From Paenactinomyces guangxiensis (GTDB lineage: Bacteria; Bacillota; Bacilli; Thermoactinomycetales; Thermoactinomycetaceae): a stretch of 64,000 bases of DNA. The notes under the pieces are model-generated. The model made no database searches and had not been told where the DNA came from. It saw nothing but the letters and a program-made list of their open reading frames with translations. The stretch lies in NCBI RefSeq assembly GCF_016055185.1, contig NZ_JAECVR010000005.1, forward strand, positions 1-64,000, read 5' to 3'. Shown here piece after piece: positions 1 through 8,381 of the stretch; the first letter of the stretch is position 1; each line of letters begins with the position of its first letter. Both the position numbers and the translations under genes were made by a program.

Positions 1-341
1 GGAACAACCTAGATTTTATGGCTTTTATAGATACTACAGGCACGTTTCATGGGTGATTTTGGTATATTTATTTAATCGCTTAGTTAATAAGAAACTTGGG
101 TTAAACACAAGAAAAGCACCATGGAACCGCTAAGATTCTAGCTTCTCACGCTAATTTTGCAACAACCTCTATAAAAGATAAAAATGCTGTTTTGGCTAAA
201 TTGCAAGATATCATCAGGAATATGGAAGATTAACTTCTTGATTACACCTTGAATAGGCACTAGTTACAACTAGGGTAAATAAGAATGAATTACATTGGAA
301 AAAATCCGATTTCATGCACACTCTGTCAATATACAAACTTA

Positions 342-377
342 AAGCACTTGACAACCTTTTTACGGTGACAAGTGCTT
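342..377. terminator. Hairpin with 9-bp perfect arms
   Basis: AAGCACTTG (342-350) pairs with CAAGTGCTT (369-377). The loop carries an ACC...CGGT pair, the nested layout also seen in the hairpins at 31183, 42221 and 46683. It has no clear T-run, so a terminator role is inferred from the resemblance. Confidence 0.4.
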
Positions 378-462
378 ATCTGTTTTCTAATGTTAATTAT
401 TCTGCTGCTCATACGAATGAACTCGGAATAAAATAAAGGATACTGGTATTTGGATAAAAGAA

Positions 463-522
463 AAACCATTTTCCCGTTGTTCCAGTGCTTTCATGCCTGG
501 TTAATTAGCGGGAAAATGGTTT
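463..522. terminator. Bidirectional terminator hairpin, 14-bp arms
   Basis: AAACCATTTTCCCG (463-476) pairs perfectly with CGGGAAAATGGTTT (509-522). T-rich sequence follows on both strands. It lies about 85 bp past the stop of the minus-strand regulator and is the likely end of that transcript. Confidence 0.7.
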
Positions 523-606
523 GTTTTTGTTCATAGACATCCTATTTATCGGCGATCTGTCTCGTCTTCGTCACCTAACGAGATAGCATGCAAAGAAAGT
601 TCAAAA

Positions 607-1947
607 TCATGCATCAATTGCATAGATATCATCCTCACTATATAACTTTAGTTCTTTCTTTAGATTAAGTAGTTTTACCATGCACTTACTACATTCAGAA
701 TCTAGACCCATATTACCAAAACAAGTAGCCAACTGCAATAAGGCGGTGCATTGGCGTCTTTTAAACCCGTTCTTTTCCGCTATTTGTTCAGATTCCTGAT
801 AGAAGGGGATTGCTTCCTTAAATTTGTTTTGAGCCGAAAGTATGTCCCCCCTTACGATCAGTACTTTTGAGAGTCGGTAATGGGAATTTCCCTTAGCTAT
901 ATCTAATGCTTGTTCAATACTCTGTTCAGCATCTTTCCAACATTTTTTATGAGAATGAATAATTGCCAAGTATGTAAGGGCATCGATTAAATTTCTGGGA
1001 AAGTGTTGGTCACGGTCGTAATTCGCTACCATGTCGAAACATTGCATTGCTTTTTCTAACTGTGCTTGCAGTAAATAAATACTTCCTAACACATTGATTA
1101 AGTCAAGATAGCGATTCTGAACTTGATTTCGTCGGGCTATGTCAATTCCTTCTCTGCATACATCAATTGCTTCTGTGTACATCTTCATTTTCCGCAATAT
1201 GATGGCACGGAATTTATATATATTTAGAATGGTGAAGATATTCCTGATTTGAGGTATAAATGTCCAAAGTTCATCTAAAATTTGTTTAGCTGCGTCGTAT
1301 TGATACATATTTAATAAGTAAAGTATTTTATTGCTCATTAAAGGATATTTAATTTCTTTGCCTTCCCTATTTTCATCGCAGGCAGCCAATCCTTTTTCTA
1401 CATAATCAAGTGCTTTTTCTATTTCGTTTTGGGTATAACTGCAAATACTTAATTCATTATAGCAAATGGATACAATATTACCTCTGTAAAAAAGTTTATA
1501 TTGATTATGTAATCTAATAGCAAACTCATACTGTTTCTTCGCTTTTTTAAATTGCTTTTTTGCTTGCAAATTCCTTCCTTCAAGATATGTGAAATACGGA
1601 GCTAATGGGTGATACCTTTCTAATGAGAGCTGTTTTAACAATTTCTCGGCTTCTTTTGGTTTTCCATGATCAAACATTGACTCAATATATTCCAACTGAA
1701 AAGCGAGCGACTCAATCCGTTCCTGTTCTTCAGTAACCAGTGCCTTAAGTTTTTTCTGGGTTAACATTAACTTAGCTAAATACCTTAAAACTATACTTTC
1801 ATCTACATTATTTACACCCCGCTCAATGTTCGAAATCGTACCGTAAGACATTTTATTGTCCGATAAATCCTCTTGTCGTAAATTTTTCTCCTTCCTGACT
1901 CTCCGAATTACATACCGTACAATACTTGGTTCAAGTCCATAATACAT
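607..1947 (-). CDS. HTH (XRE) plus TPR transcriptional regulator, RRNPP-like
   Basis: Predicted 446-residue cytosolic regulator. Residues about 8-65 form a Cro/C1-type helix-turn-helix (motifs 'NLRQEDLSDN' and 'GTISNIERG'). The remaining ~370 residues are helical repeats of the TPR kind ('AIDVCREGIDIARR', 'AIPFYQESEQIAEK'). This architecture is that of peptide-responsive RRNPP regulators such as NprR and PlcR, where the TPR part binds a secreted signalling peptide; that role is inference here. I chose the ATG at 1947 because AGGAGG sits 7 bases upstream; a longer frame without a site exists. Low-GC codon use contrasts with the housekeeping genes and suggests accessory DNA. No convincing peptide gene with a secretion signal was found beside it. 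A second protein of the same build is at 44620. Confidence 0.85.
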   Translation of the reverse strand: MYYGLEPSIVRYVIRRVRKEKNLRQEDLSDNKMSYGTISNIERGVNNVDESIVLRYLAKLMLTQKKLKALVTEEQERIESLAFQLEYIESMFDHGKPKEAEKLLKQLSLERYHPLAPYFTYLEGRNLQAKKQFKKAKKQYEFAIRLHNQYKLFYRGNIVSICYNELSICSYTQNEIEKALDYVEKGLAACDENREGKEIKYPLMSNKILYLLNMYQYDAAKQILDELWTFIPQIRNIFTILNIYKFRAIILRKMKMYTEAIDVCREGIDIARRNQVQNRYLDLINVLGSIYLLQAQLEKAMQCFDMVANYDRDQHFPRNLIDALTYLAIIHSHKKCWKDAEQSIEQALDIAKGNSHYRLSKVLIVRGDILSAQNKFKEAIPFYQESEQIAEKNGFKRRQCTALLQLATCFGNMGLDSECSKCMVKLLNLKKELKLYSEDDIYAIDA

Positions 1948-2216
1948 TATTTTTCCTCCTATCGCCAAATCAAATTGTATTTTATTTCCATTGTACAATA
2001 ATTCTGGATAAACTGGTGATCCGAATATATGATTTAAAGAAAAATTTTTTGAAGCAATCCCTTTCTTTCTATTTCTTATGCTATATTCTAGGACCTGATA
2101 TTAAATACAAACTGACTATTCAATCAAATGATATTAAATTAAATTTGTGTTGAGCCACTATACTGAATTATACTACAATTCACTTGAACACAGGAAATTT
2201 CAGGGAGGTGAGAACA

Positions 2217-2402
2217 ATGCTAAGGCTGCCTGTTGGAGGACAGTCAGGAAGGGGAAGCGTGGTAAATGTCCAAATCGGAAACGGTGTGGAGATTGCCATT
2301 TCGTTTCTGGACCTGATAAGCGCGGAAATTGAGGAAGGGGTTTACATTTTCGCGGGCCGGGTTTCTGATGATTTTTGCATAAAAAAAGAAGCCGAATGGT
2401 GA
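2217..2402 (+). CDS. Small protein of unknown function (61 aa)
   Basis: A short frame starting at ATG 2217 with a strong site (AGGGAGGTGAG) 6 bases upstream. The product begins 'MLRLPVGGQSGRG', has alternating hydrophobic segments ('IAISFLDLI', 'VYIFAGRV') and ends acidic/basic. It shows no signal peptide and no motif I recognise. It is the first of three small plus-strand genes (2217, 2484, 2771) that end at the hairpin at 3085, so they probably form one transcript. Confidence 0.5.
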   Translation: MLRLPVGGQSGRGSVVNVQIGNGVEIAISFLDLISAEIEEGVYIFAGRVSDDFCIKKEAEW

Positions 2403-2483
2403 TCGGCTCACAAAAAAAGCAAACGGTGATTTCATTATAACACAAGTGCAGAGTGGTGACTTTCCACAGAAAGGAAAAAAGTG

Positions 2484-2732
2484 ATGCCGAAAAAAGAAAC
2501 GGTCCATTATGTTTCTGACATTCAGGCAGTCAGTTACATTGTCTATGTTTTGGCAAAGCTGGGCTATTCGAGGAGTCAAATTACGGTGGTAACCAGGGAG
2601 CTACAAAAAATGTTTGATTTGCGGTGCACTTCCCGTACATTTGACAACAGTTTAATCAAGGGCCGGGCGGAACGAAAAAAATGGCTGCCGACGATTCGTT
2701 CAGATCAGACAAGTCCTGACGATCAGGACTAG
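2484..2732 (+). CDS. Small basic protein of unknown function (82 aa)
   Basis: Starts at ATG 2484 (a GTG directly before it is possible), with AAGGA 8 bases upstream. The product is basic and helical ('VSYIVYVLAKLGYSR', 'ITVVTRELQKMFDL') with a charged C terminus. The basic central part ('KGRAERKKW') would suit nucleic-acid binding, but I do not recognise a family. It lies 81 bases after the first small gene and 38 bases before the next. Confidence 0.5.
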   Translation: MPKKETVHYVSDIQAVSYIVYVLAKLGYSRSQITVVTRELQKMFDLRCTSRTFDNSLIKGRAERKKWLPTIRSDQTSPDDQD

Positions 2733-2770
2733 AGATGGATAGGAGCCGGAGAGGAAACGGGAGGTTTTAG

Positions 2771-3079
2771 ATGGTGAAGCTAAAAAAGTATCGTTTGCTC
2801 CTTCAGATTGGAAAGATGATTTCTCTGGGTTCGTTTTTAACGCGAAAGGAAGCCGAGCGGAAACGGGAAGAAGAGGAGCCGTGGTATAAACGACAAGCGG
2901 AGTTACACCCTGCCTTATCTTATGAAATATGGATCGAGGAGTCTGATTTAAAACGGAAAGACACGATTTGTTACAAGGGATTCACATACAAAGTAGCCGA
3001 AATCGGTGACGTCATTGTTTTGCGCGGCGTTTTCAAATCGGCAAAGATACAGGTCAAAGACTTATTAAAAGTACGTTGA
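2771..3079 (+). CDS. Small protein of unknown function (102 aa)
   Basis: ATG 2771 is preceded by GGGAGG at a good distance. The product has a basic N terminus ('MVKLKKYRLLLQIGKMI'), a charged stretch 'RKEAERKREEEEPWYKRQ' and a C-terminal beta-like part ('TICYKGFTYKVAEIGDVIVLRG') that resembles a small beta-barrel domain. No known family is recognised. It is the last gene of the small cluster and is followed within 6 bases by the hairpin at 3085. Confidence 0.55.
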   Translation: MVKLKKYRLLLQIGKMISLGSFLTRKEAERKREEEEPWYKRQAELHPALSYEIWIEESDLKRKDTICYKGFTYKVAEIGDVIVLRGVFKSAKIQVKDLLKVR

Positions 3080-3084
3080 TCCAT

Positions 3085-3120
3085 GTCCCGCCTGATGTAT
3101 TTGGATGCTTCGGGCGGGAC
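3085..3120 (+). terminator. Terminator-like hairpin
   Basis: GTCCCGCC (3085-3092) pairs with GGCGGGAC (3113-3120), followed by a weak T-tract. It sits right after the small-gene cluster. Confidence 0.55.
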
Positions 3121-3266
3121 GTTTCTATCATGGGGGATTTATGCTGGCGGAACCGCACTAACCCAAGTATTGATGTATTTGAAGTTCCGCCATTACCGGA
3201 ATAGGATATTGCGAACTTTCCCAAATGTACTTATCACAAAAAACATTTACATTTTTCATTATGATC

Positions 3267-3288
3267 GTTAAACTGATAATGACGGGAT
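3267..3288 (+). promoter_or_regulatory. Candidate operator of the GntR regulator, copy 1
   Basis: A 22-bp site containing AACTGATAATGACGGGAT. It lies 38 bases upstream of the gntR start and recurs with three changes at 4063-4084 upstream of the isomerase gene. Its presence before both genes, and nowhere else that I saw, suggests autoregulation and co-regulation. Confidence 0.55.
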
Positions 3289-3325
3289 ATCCACTCAAAG
3301 ATGATGGAAAATGTGAAGGTGCACA

Positions 3326-4051
3326 ATGAAAAAAATTGACAAAAGCAGCCGTATTCCACTTTATATTCAGTTAATGGACATTTTGCTTGATGAAATTGAA
3401 AACGAACTGAACGAAAATGATCAGCTGATGTCTGAACGGGAAATCTGCCAAAAGTATGACGTTTCCCGAACGACCGTCCGGCAGGCGGTCACTGAATTGG
3501 AGCGCGAGGGTTATATTTACAAAGCGCATGGAAAAGGAACCTTTGTCGCTCCCAAAAAGATGCATCAAGACTTAATCCGCTTTTACTCATTCACCGAAGA
3601 AATGAAGAAACTGGGCAAAACGCCGTCCTCCCGGGTGTTATCATTTGACATCGTTGCAGCCGGGCAAAAGATTGGACGTAAGCTGGGGATTTCGGAGAAT
3701 GAAAAGGTGTACAAATTTTCACGGCTCCGTTTGGCGGATGGGGTTCCGATGATGCTTGAAACAACATATGTTCCGTATGAGATCTTTCCGGACATGACCA
3801 GAGAAGATCTGGAAACAACTGCTTTGTATGAACTTTTTACAACACGGTTTCAAAGCAAAATATCGATGGCGGAAGAATTTTTCCAACCACTGGTCACAAG
3901 GGCGCATGAAGCTGAATTGCTGGATATGCCTGTTTCGGTCCCGTCGTTAAAAATTGAGCGGTTTACATATGAGAACGACAGAATCATCGAGTATACCAAT
4001 ACGATTGCCCGCGGCGATAAATTTAAATATCGCGTACGCCTGGAAAACTGA
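3326..4051 (+). CDS. GntR/HutC-family transcriptional regulator
   Basis: 241-residue regulator. Residues 1-75 form a winged helix typical of GntR ('SEREICQKYDVSRTTVRQAV', then 'GYIYKAHGKGTFVAP'). Residues about 90-235 match the UTRA effector domain ('FSFTEEM'-type entry, 'VYKFSRLRLADGVPMMLETTYVP', conserved 'ERFTYENDRIIEYTNTIARGDKF'). HutC members sense small sugar phosphates or amino acids. Next to an AgaS-type gene it most likely senses an amino-sugar phosphate (AgaR/NagR-like); the ligand is inference. Repeated candidate operators lie 5' of this gene and of the isomerase gene. Confidence 0.92.
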   Translation: MKKIDKSSRIPLYIQLMDILLDEIENELNENDQLMSEREICQKYDVSRTTVRQAVTELEREGYIYKAHGKGTFVAPKKMHQDLIRFYSFTEEMKKLGKTPSSRVLSFDIVAAGQKIGRKLGISENEKVYKFSRLRLADGVPMMLETTYVPYEIFPDMTREDLETTALYELFTTRFQSKISMAEEFFQPLVTRAHEAELLDMPVSVPSLKIERFTYENDRIIEYTNTIARGDKFKYRVRLEN

Positions 4052-4062
4052 TATTACGTATG

Positions 4063-4084
4063 GTTCAACTGGTAATGACGTGAT
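4063..4084 (+). promoter_or_regulatory. Candidate operator of the GntR regulator, copy 2
   Basis: Contains AACTGGTAATGACGTGAT, matching the site at 3267-3288 at 19 of 22 positions. It is placed between gntR and the isomerase gene, followed by an ATGATATCAT palindrome (4083-4092) and then the AAAGGAG ribosome site. Confidence 0.55.
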
Positions 4085-4108
4085 GATATCATAAAGGAGA
4101 GAATTTCT

Positions 4109-5266
4109 ATGGATCAATTAAATACAGACGGCAACCGGCATACGATGAAGGAAATTTTCCAGCAGCCAAAGCTCTGGCGGGAAACCGTCAACATGATTGA
4201 GCAACAAAAAGAAGAGATTCAAGCCTTTCTCCATGATCCGCTCATCAGGAAAAAGGCCCGGGTGCTTTTTACCGGAGCGGGTACATCCGCTTATGTGGGG
4301 GATACCGTCACCCCCTGTGTCAGCCGGAAAATCCCCAACCGAACAGAGTCGATTCCGACAACGGACATTGTGGCAAACCCCATGGATTATCTGCATGAAC
4401 ATATCCCCACCATCCTGGTTTCTTTTGCCAGAAGCGGAAACAGCCCCGAGTCTGTCGGTGCCTATGATCTGGCAGAGCAAATCGTCAAAGATATTTATCA
4501 AATCGTGATCACATGCAACCGTGAGGGAAGTCTCGCGAAAAAAGCCTCGTCCAACAGCAATAGCCTGGTGATTTATATGCCGGAGGAATCAAACGATCTG
4601 GGCTTTGCGATGACCAGTTCATTTAGCTGCATGTATCTGGCGGCACTTCTGCTGTTTGACCTGGACGATTTAGAAGCGGCGAAGAAAAAAGCTGCACAAA
4701 TCGCCAACCATGCACAGCGAATTTTAAATGAGCAGCTGAAGGAAGTGCAGGAGCTTGTCAGTTTAAATAAGAAAAGGGTTGTCTACCTGGGGTCTTCCAC
4801 GTTAAAAGGGCTGGCCAAAGAGACTTGCTTGAAAAATTTGGAGCTGACTTCCGGAATCATTCCGACATTCTGGGAATCGATTTTAGGGTTTCGCCATGGT
4901 CCCAAGTCGTTGATTGATGATGAAACGTTAATCTTTGTGTTTTTGTCCAACGACCCCTATACACGCCGGTACGATCTTGATTTATTGCGGGAATTACACA
5001 GCGACGGCGGAAACAAAACGATTGTCGCTATCACTTACGGGGATGAGCCGGAATTGTATGAATGGTGCGGGAAAGTGCTGGTGGTTTCAGAGACGGAACA
5101 TTCCGGTTTGGAGGATCATTTTATTGCGTTGGATTATTTGTTATACGGACAGTTATTTGCAATGTTCAATTCCCTCTCTCTTGGAATCGACCCGGACAAT
5201 CCGTCTCCAAGCGGGACTGTGAACCGTGTGGTTAAAGGTGTTCATATTCATCCTTTTGCAAATTAA
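4109..5266 (+). CDS. agaS: AgaS-type SIS-domain sugar isomerase/deaminase
   Basis: 385-residue protein with two SIS (sugar isomerase) domains. The first, about residues 45-190, has the phosphosugar loops 'TGAGTSAYVGD' and 'SFARSGNSPES'. The second, about 215-370, has 'YLGSSTLKG' and 'LGFRHGPKS'. This order and length fit AgaS, which converts galactosamine-6-phosphate or a tagatose ketose/aldose partner in N-acetylgalactosamine catabolism. A strong AAAGGAG site precedes the ATG. It follows the GntR regulator and is followed 18 bases later by a broken class II aldolase gene, so the pathway encoded here is probably incomplete. Confidence 0.85.
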   Translation: MDQLNTDGNRHTMKEIFQQPKLWRETVNMIEQQKEEIQAFLHDPLIRKKARVLFTGAGTSAYVGDTVTPCVSRKIPNRTESIPTTDIVANPMDYLHEHIPTILVSFARSGNSPESVGAYDLAEQIVKDIYQIVITCNREGSLAKKASSNSNSLVIYMPEESNDLGFAMTSSFSCMYLAALLLFDLDDLEAAKKKAAQIANHAQRILNEQLKEVQELVSLNKKRVVYLGSSTLKGLAKETCLKNLELTSGIIPTFWESILGFRHGPKSLIDDETLIFVFLSNDPYTRRYDLDLLRELHSDGGNKTIVAITYGDEPELYEWCGKVLVVSETEHSGLEDHFIALDYLLYGQLFAMFNSLSLGIDPDNPSPSGTVNRVVKGVHIHPFAN

Positions 5267-5284
5267 GAGAGGGGGAACCGGAAC

Positions 5285-5489
<205 letters not shown>

Positions 5490-5498
5490 TATGTAAAC

Positions 5499-5614
5499 AA
5501 GTGCGGCATCCCCCCTGCAAGCAGCCCGGATTTTTCCGGCTATGCTGTTTCCCATCTAAGGATGGTATACTGAAGTCCATTCTTCATGCAGGCTTGCAGG
5601 GTTGAGTCGCACTT
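5499..5614. repeat. 116-bp element with nested inverted termini
   Basis: The left end reads AAGTGCG...CCCTGCAAGC and the right end is its inverse, GCTTGCAGGG...CGCACTT. The arms are about 24 bp with two perfect blocks of 7 and 10. No gene fits inside. It could be a miniature inverted-repeat element or the collapsed ends of an insertion sequence, and it sits 10 bases after the end of the truncated aldolase. Confidence 0.55.
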
Positions 5615-5618
5615 ATTA

Positions 5619-5729
5619 TTATGAATGGCATACAAATTGCATCATCTGCACGAGCATAAAGATTGATACAACCATCATCGCCAGCAAAACTCCAATCACA
5701 ACTTGAACGGCCAAACCAAATTTTCTCAT
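5619..5729 (-). CDS. Single-pass membrane microprotein (36 aa)
   Basis: ATG 5729 is preceded by AAGGGGG at good spacing. The product is almost wholly one transmembrane helix ('AVQVVIGVLLAMMVVSIFML') with a basic N terminus ('MRKFG') and a short tail 'QMMQFVCHS'. Size and build fit membrane microproteins, but I do not recognise a family. It stands alone between the inverted-repeat element and the two-component system, on the same strand as the latter. Confidence 0.5.
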   Translation of the reverse strand: MRKFGLAVQVVIGVLLAMMVVSIFMLVQMMQFVCHS

Positions 5730-5932
5730 TGTTTCAGCCCCCTTAAACGCAAACTCTCCATCCCTTTTTTTAGAGAAGAAGATTGATTTTATTTTATAGT
5801 TCAACCTATAAAAACCTACATAAATATACATTTTGATCCTTTTTTTTCACAAAAAAATTGTTCCAGATTATATAAACAGATCCGGCAAATGAAAATCCCT
5901 TTACAAGTCCCCTGTATATGGAGCCGCCTCCG

Positions 5933-6853
5933 CTATTCCTGTTCGTTTAACCGTTTTGACTCCAGATAAAAAGCCTGGATAAACTTTTTGGTATGGAGAC
6001 GAATGGGTGATTGAACAGACTTGGTCCCATTCTCCAATTCAAGCATCTTTTTCCTGATTTCTGTAAAATCAAAAAACTTGGGAGCATAGTTTTCAAATGT
6101 CGGATTGGAATAATCAGTAAGACCGATGGAAGCCAGGTGATTTAAAGATTGAATCACAGCCCTGCGGACCCGTTGTTCGGAAGCCTTGATCTCCCTGTTT
6201 AATTCTGCTGTATTCGCCGACCTCCCCAGTTTTCTCCCCGCTATAGTTAAAAAGATATCTTTCAGCGAAGGAAACTCGTGTCCAAGGGGCTTCTTTTTTT
6301 CATACTGATAGAGAAACAAAAGGATTTCCAGTAAATCTTTGCTCCCGGTTTCACTCAGGATTCCCAATTCCGATAAAACCAGCTTTCCGGAGGTCAGTAT
6401 ATTTTTCTCTGTACATGTCGCTTGTTGTTCGGCTGGATTTCCCGTCAGGGCGTTCAATGACCTCTGAATGTCACGGATCGATTTTTCCAGGCGCATCCGT
6501 TCCGCTACTCGTTGAATGACTCCCCGCACTTCAAGGCGGTTGATCGGCTTGGTAATATAATACTCAATTCCCAGCGAATATGCTTCACCAACCATATTTT
6601 TGGATTCAACCTGGGAAATCATAATGATTTTTCCGGCAAAAGAACCCAATAGCCGCACGGTTTCAATGCCATCCTGTACCGGCATCATTAAATCGATGAA
6701 CAGAATATCCACTTTTCTGCCATTCAGCAGGTAAGCATCAACCAAAGAGCCATCTTCAGCTTCCCCCACTACTTCCCCAAGGTCATCATCCTCAATGATT
6801 TGCGCCAACATCGAACGAATCGCTTCATCATCATCAATGATAAAAAAACGCAT
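5933..6853 (-). CDS. Response regulator, GlnL/YcbB-like
   Basis: 306-residue regulator. The receiver domain (1-120) has acidic residues in 'FFIIDDDEAI', phosphoacceptor Asp in 'ILFIDLMMP', and 'MISQ' and 'ITKPINR' as the switch Thr/Ser and Lys. The C-terminal half is not a common LuxR or OmpR domain. It resembles the YcbB-type domain of B. subtilis GlnL ('LSELGILSETGSKDLLEILL', 'RVRRAVIQSLNHLASIGL'). It starts 4 bases after the kinase stop, so the two are co-translated. B. subtilis GlnK/GlnL control glutamine use; no target genes lie beside this copy, so the signal is inference. The ATG at 6853 is preferred over an upstream start inside the kinase gene. Confidence 0.8.
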   Translation of the reverse strand: MRFFIIDDDEAIRSMLAQIIEDDDLGEVVGEAEDGSLVDAYLLNGRKVDILFIDLMMPVQDGIETVRLLGSFAGKIIMISQVESKNMVGEAYSLGIEYYITKPINRLEVRGVIQRVAERMRLEKSIRDIQRSLNALTGNPAEQQATCTEKNILTSGKLVLSELGILSETGSKDLLEILLFLYQYEKKKPLGHEFPSLKDIFLTIAGRKLGRSANTAELNREIKASEQRVRRAVIQSLNHLASIGLTDYSNPTFENYAPKFFDFTEIRKKMLELENGTKSVQSPIRLHTKKFIQAFYLESKRLNEQE

Positions 6854-6857
6854 CGCC

Positions 6858-8123
6858 TCATCCTTTCTCCACAAGACTTTCGGCCGGCAATCGGATCACA
6901 AAAACGGTTTCAGGATTGACTGTCCGGCTCTGTACGGAGACCGTGCCGTTTAATTGTTCAACCATTTCCTTCACATAAGAAAGACCGATCCCTGTGGACT
7001 GTTTGCCGGAAAGGTCATATTTTGTGGTAAATCCGGGTTTAAAAATAAGTTCCTGATTTTTTTCCGGGATTCCGGGGCCATCATCGCTGACACGGAATTC
7101 AAGCCATTCTCCATCCTTACAAATATCGATTTCAACCTTCCCTTTCTCCCGGATCGACTCTACGGCATTTGACACCAGATTATTCATCAGCGATAAAGTG
7201 GAATAAATATGATAAGGTGGATGATAGCCTTCAATATAGAGCGAAAATTGAATATTTTTATCCAATAAACGAGCGTACTTTTGATTGGTTCGGATCACAA
7301 TGCCGCCCAGATCCCTGATGCTCATATAATCGGTTAAGCTTTGTCTGGAAATCAGCCTGGAAAGCCCTGCATAAATTCTTTGATTATCTTTTTTTATTTC
7401 ATGTACCTGCCCGGCAATCCGCAAGGCAGTTTGTGTGTATTCTCCAATCCCGTCGAGGGGTTTGTGGTGTTTTAGATTCCTGTATAAATCATAGCAATCT
7501 CTGGTAATCTCTTCAGCATTTTGCAATGATTTCCGCAATTGAATGGTTTCTTCAAACAAATTGGAAATAAGCATCATCTTTTGTTCATTTTCCTCTTTTT
7601 CCTGGCGAAGCTTAATCAGGTTAAAAAAGCCGAGAACCAAAAAGCTGCGAACAACGGCAATAACAATGATTTTACCGATAATCGATAAAGTGATGGTTTT
7701 CTCTATGATAGAATATCGGGTAAGCAGTTCCGCAAAACTGGCTCCCGCTTCCACCAATACTCCCAAAAGTCCCACGACCAGCGGCCGATGATGAAAATGG
7801 TTGATTTTTGCGAAGTAGAAGAGACAACCATAAATAAAATAATACAAAAAAGAAGGAAAATAAATGTTAAAAGAAGCTCCCCATTCAATTCCCCCATTCC
7901 ACAACTCCAGAGCCATGCGAAACGCCACCACACATACGCCGATCACAAATCCTGAGAAGATGGGAGATATTTTTCTGATCCATAATAAGAAAAAGAAAAA
8001 AACGGGGATGCTGAAACTAACGCGATAATCATCGTTAAAAGGGTTAAGTTTCAATTCACCGGCTAAGGGCACAGTAATGACCATCAATACAAAAATCAGT
8101 ATATTTTTTTTAATGAACAGCAC
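6858..8123 (-). CDS. Membrane sensor histidine kinase, GlnK/YcbA-like
   Basis: 421-residue kinase starting at GTG 8123 with GGGGGG just upstream. Residues 1-170 hold five to six membrane helices. A cytosolic coiled segment follows (about 175-260). The ATPase domain has an N box 'NNLVSNAVESI', G1 box 'VSDDGPGIPE' and G2 box 'STGIGLSYVKEMV'. No classic HisKA 'HEhRN' box is obvious; the helix with 'NLKHHKP' may carry the phosphorylated His. It is the partner of the adjacent regulator. A palindrome and a good -10 box (8140-8175) lie in its leader. Confidence 0.82.
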   Translation of the reverse strand: MLFIKKNILIFVLMVITVPLAGELKLNPFNDDYRVSFSIPVFFFFLLWIRKISPIFSGFVIGVCVVAFRMALELWNGGIEWGASFNIYFPSFLYYFIYGCLFYFAKINHFHHRPLVVGLLGVLVEAGASFAELLTRYSIIEKTITLSIIGKIIVIAVVRSFLVLGFFNLIKLRQEKEENEQKMMLISNLFEETIQLRKSLQNAEEITRDCYDLYRNLKHHKPLDGIGEYTQTALRIAGQVHEIKKDNQRIYAGLSRLISRQSLTDYMSIRDLGGIVIRTNQKYARLLDKNIQFSLYIEGYHPPYHIYSTLSLMNNLVSNAVESIREKGKVEIDICKDGEWLEFRVSDDGPGIPEKNQELIFKPGFTTKYDLSGKQSTGIGLSYVKEMVEQLNGTVSVQSRTVNPETVFVIRLPAESLVEKG

Positions 8124-8139
8124 TTCCCCCCATTTTCCC

Positions 8140-8175
8140 TAAATAATGATTATTTAAGAGGTACTATTTATTATA
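8140..8175 (-). promoter_or_regulatory. Leader palindrome and -10 box of the two-component operon
   Basis: A perfect 17-bp palindrome, TAAATAATGATTATTTA (8140-8156), lies between the kinase start and a TATAAT box read on the minus strand (8170-8175). The -35 is poor. The palindrome overlaps the expected start of transcription, so it is a plausible operator. Confidence 0.45.
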
Positions 8176-8258
8176 CATAATTTTCTAATTATTTTACAGT
8201 TCGTTTTAACTGATTCTAACGCTTCGCATGATGTTAACTGATGAGATGTAACACAAAC

Positions 8259-8282
8259 TCCCCGCTGGCTTTATAGCGGGGT
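8259..8282. terminator. Hairpin with T-run on plus strand
   Basis: CCCCGCT pairs with AGCGGGG around an 8-base loop, followed by TTTTGTT on the plus strand. No plus-strand gene ends nearby. On the minus strand it lies downstream of zur and may be a back-up stop. Confidence 0.5.
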
Positions 8283-8310
8283 TTTGTTGGCAAAAGCGGC
8301 TGTTCCGGAT

Positions 8311-8345
8311 AAAAAAACAGCGGGCAGGAACCGATTCTCCTGCCC
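8311..8345 (-). terminator. Rho-independent terminator after zur
   Basis: On the minus strand GGGCAGGA pairs with TCCTGCCC and is followed by GCTG and seven Ts. It ends the zur transcript, which stops at 8382. Confidence 0.8.
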
Positions 8346-8381
8346 TGTCTGTCAGTTGCATTCTTTTATGGATCGTTTGTA

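Larger units (their letters stand above)
1..606. other. AT-rich stretch with no supported gene
   Basis: I see no gene here. The longest suggestive frame (about 105-233, plus strand, 42 codons) contains 'ILASHANFATTSI', which faintly recalls the box near the end of tyrosine recombinases. It lacks the catalytic tyrosine and an upstream domain, so it could at most be a decayed remnant. Two inverted repeats (342-377 and 463-522) are listed separately. Confidence 0.5.

Noticed and set aside
105-233. Possible tyrosine recombinase tail at the left edge
   Set aside because: Only a short resemblance; the catalytic tyrosine and the rest of the domain are absent.
546-614. A 22-codon frame overlapping the end of the HTH/TPR regulator as a signalling peptide
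   Set aside because: No export signal or ribosome site; product is acidic and unlike Phr or NprX precursors.
2147-2332. A 61-codon frame overlapping the small gene at 2217
   Set aside because: Different frame from the one with the good ribosome site; no site of its own and Cys/Lys-rich random look.
3083-3271. A 62-codon plus-strand frame before gntR
   Set aside because: It begins inside the hairpin at 3085-3120 and has no ribosome site; it covers inverted repeats.
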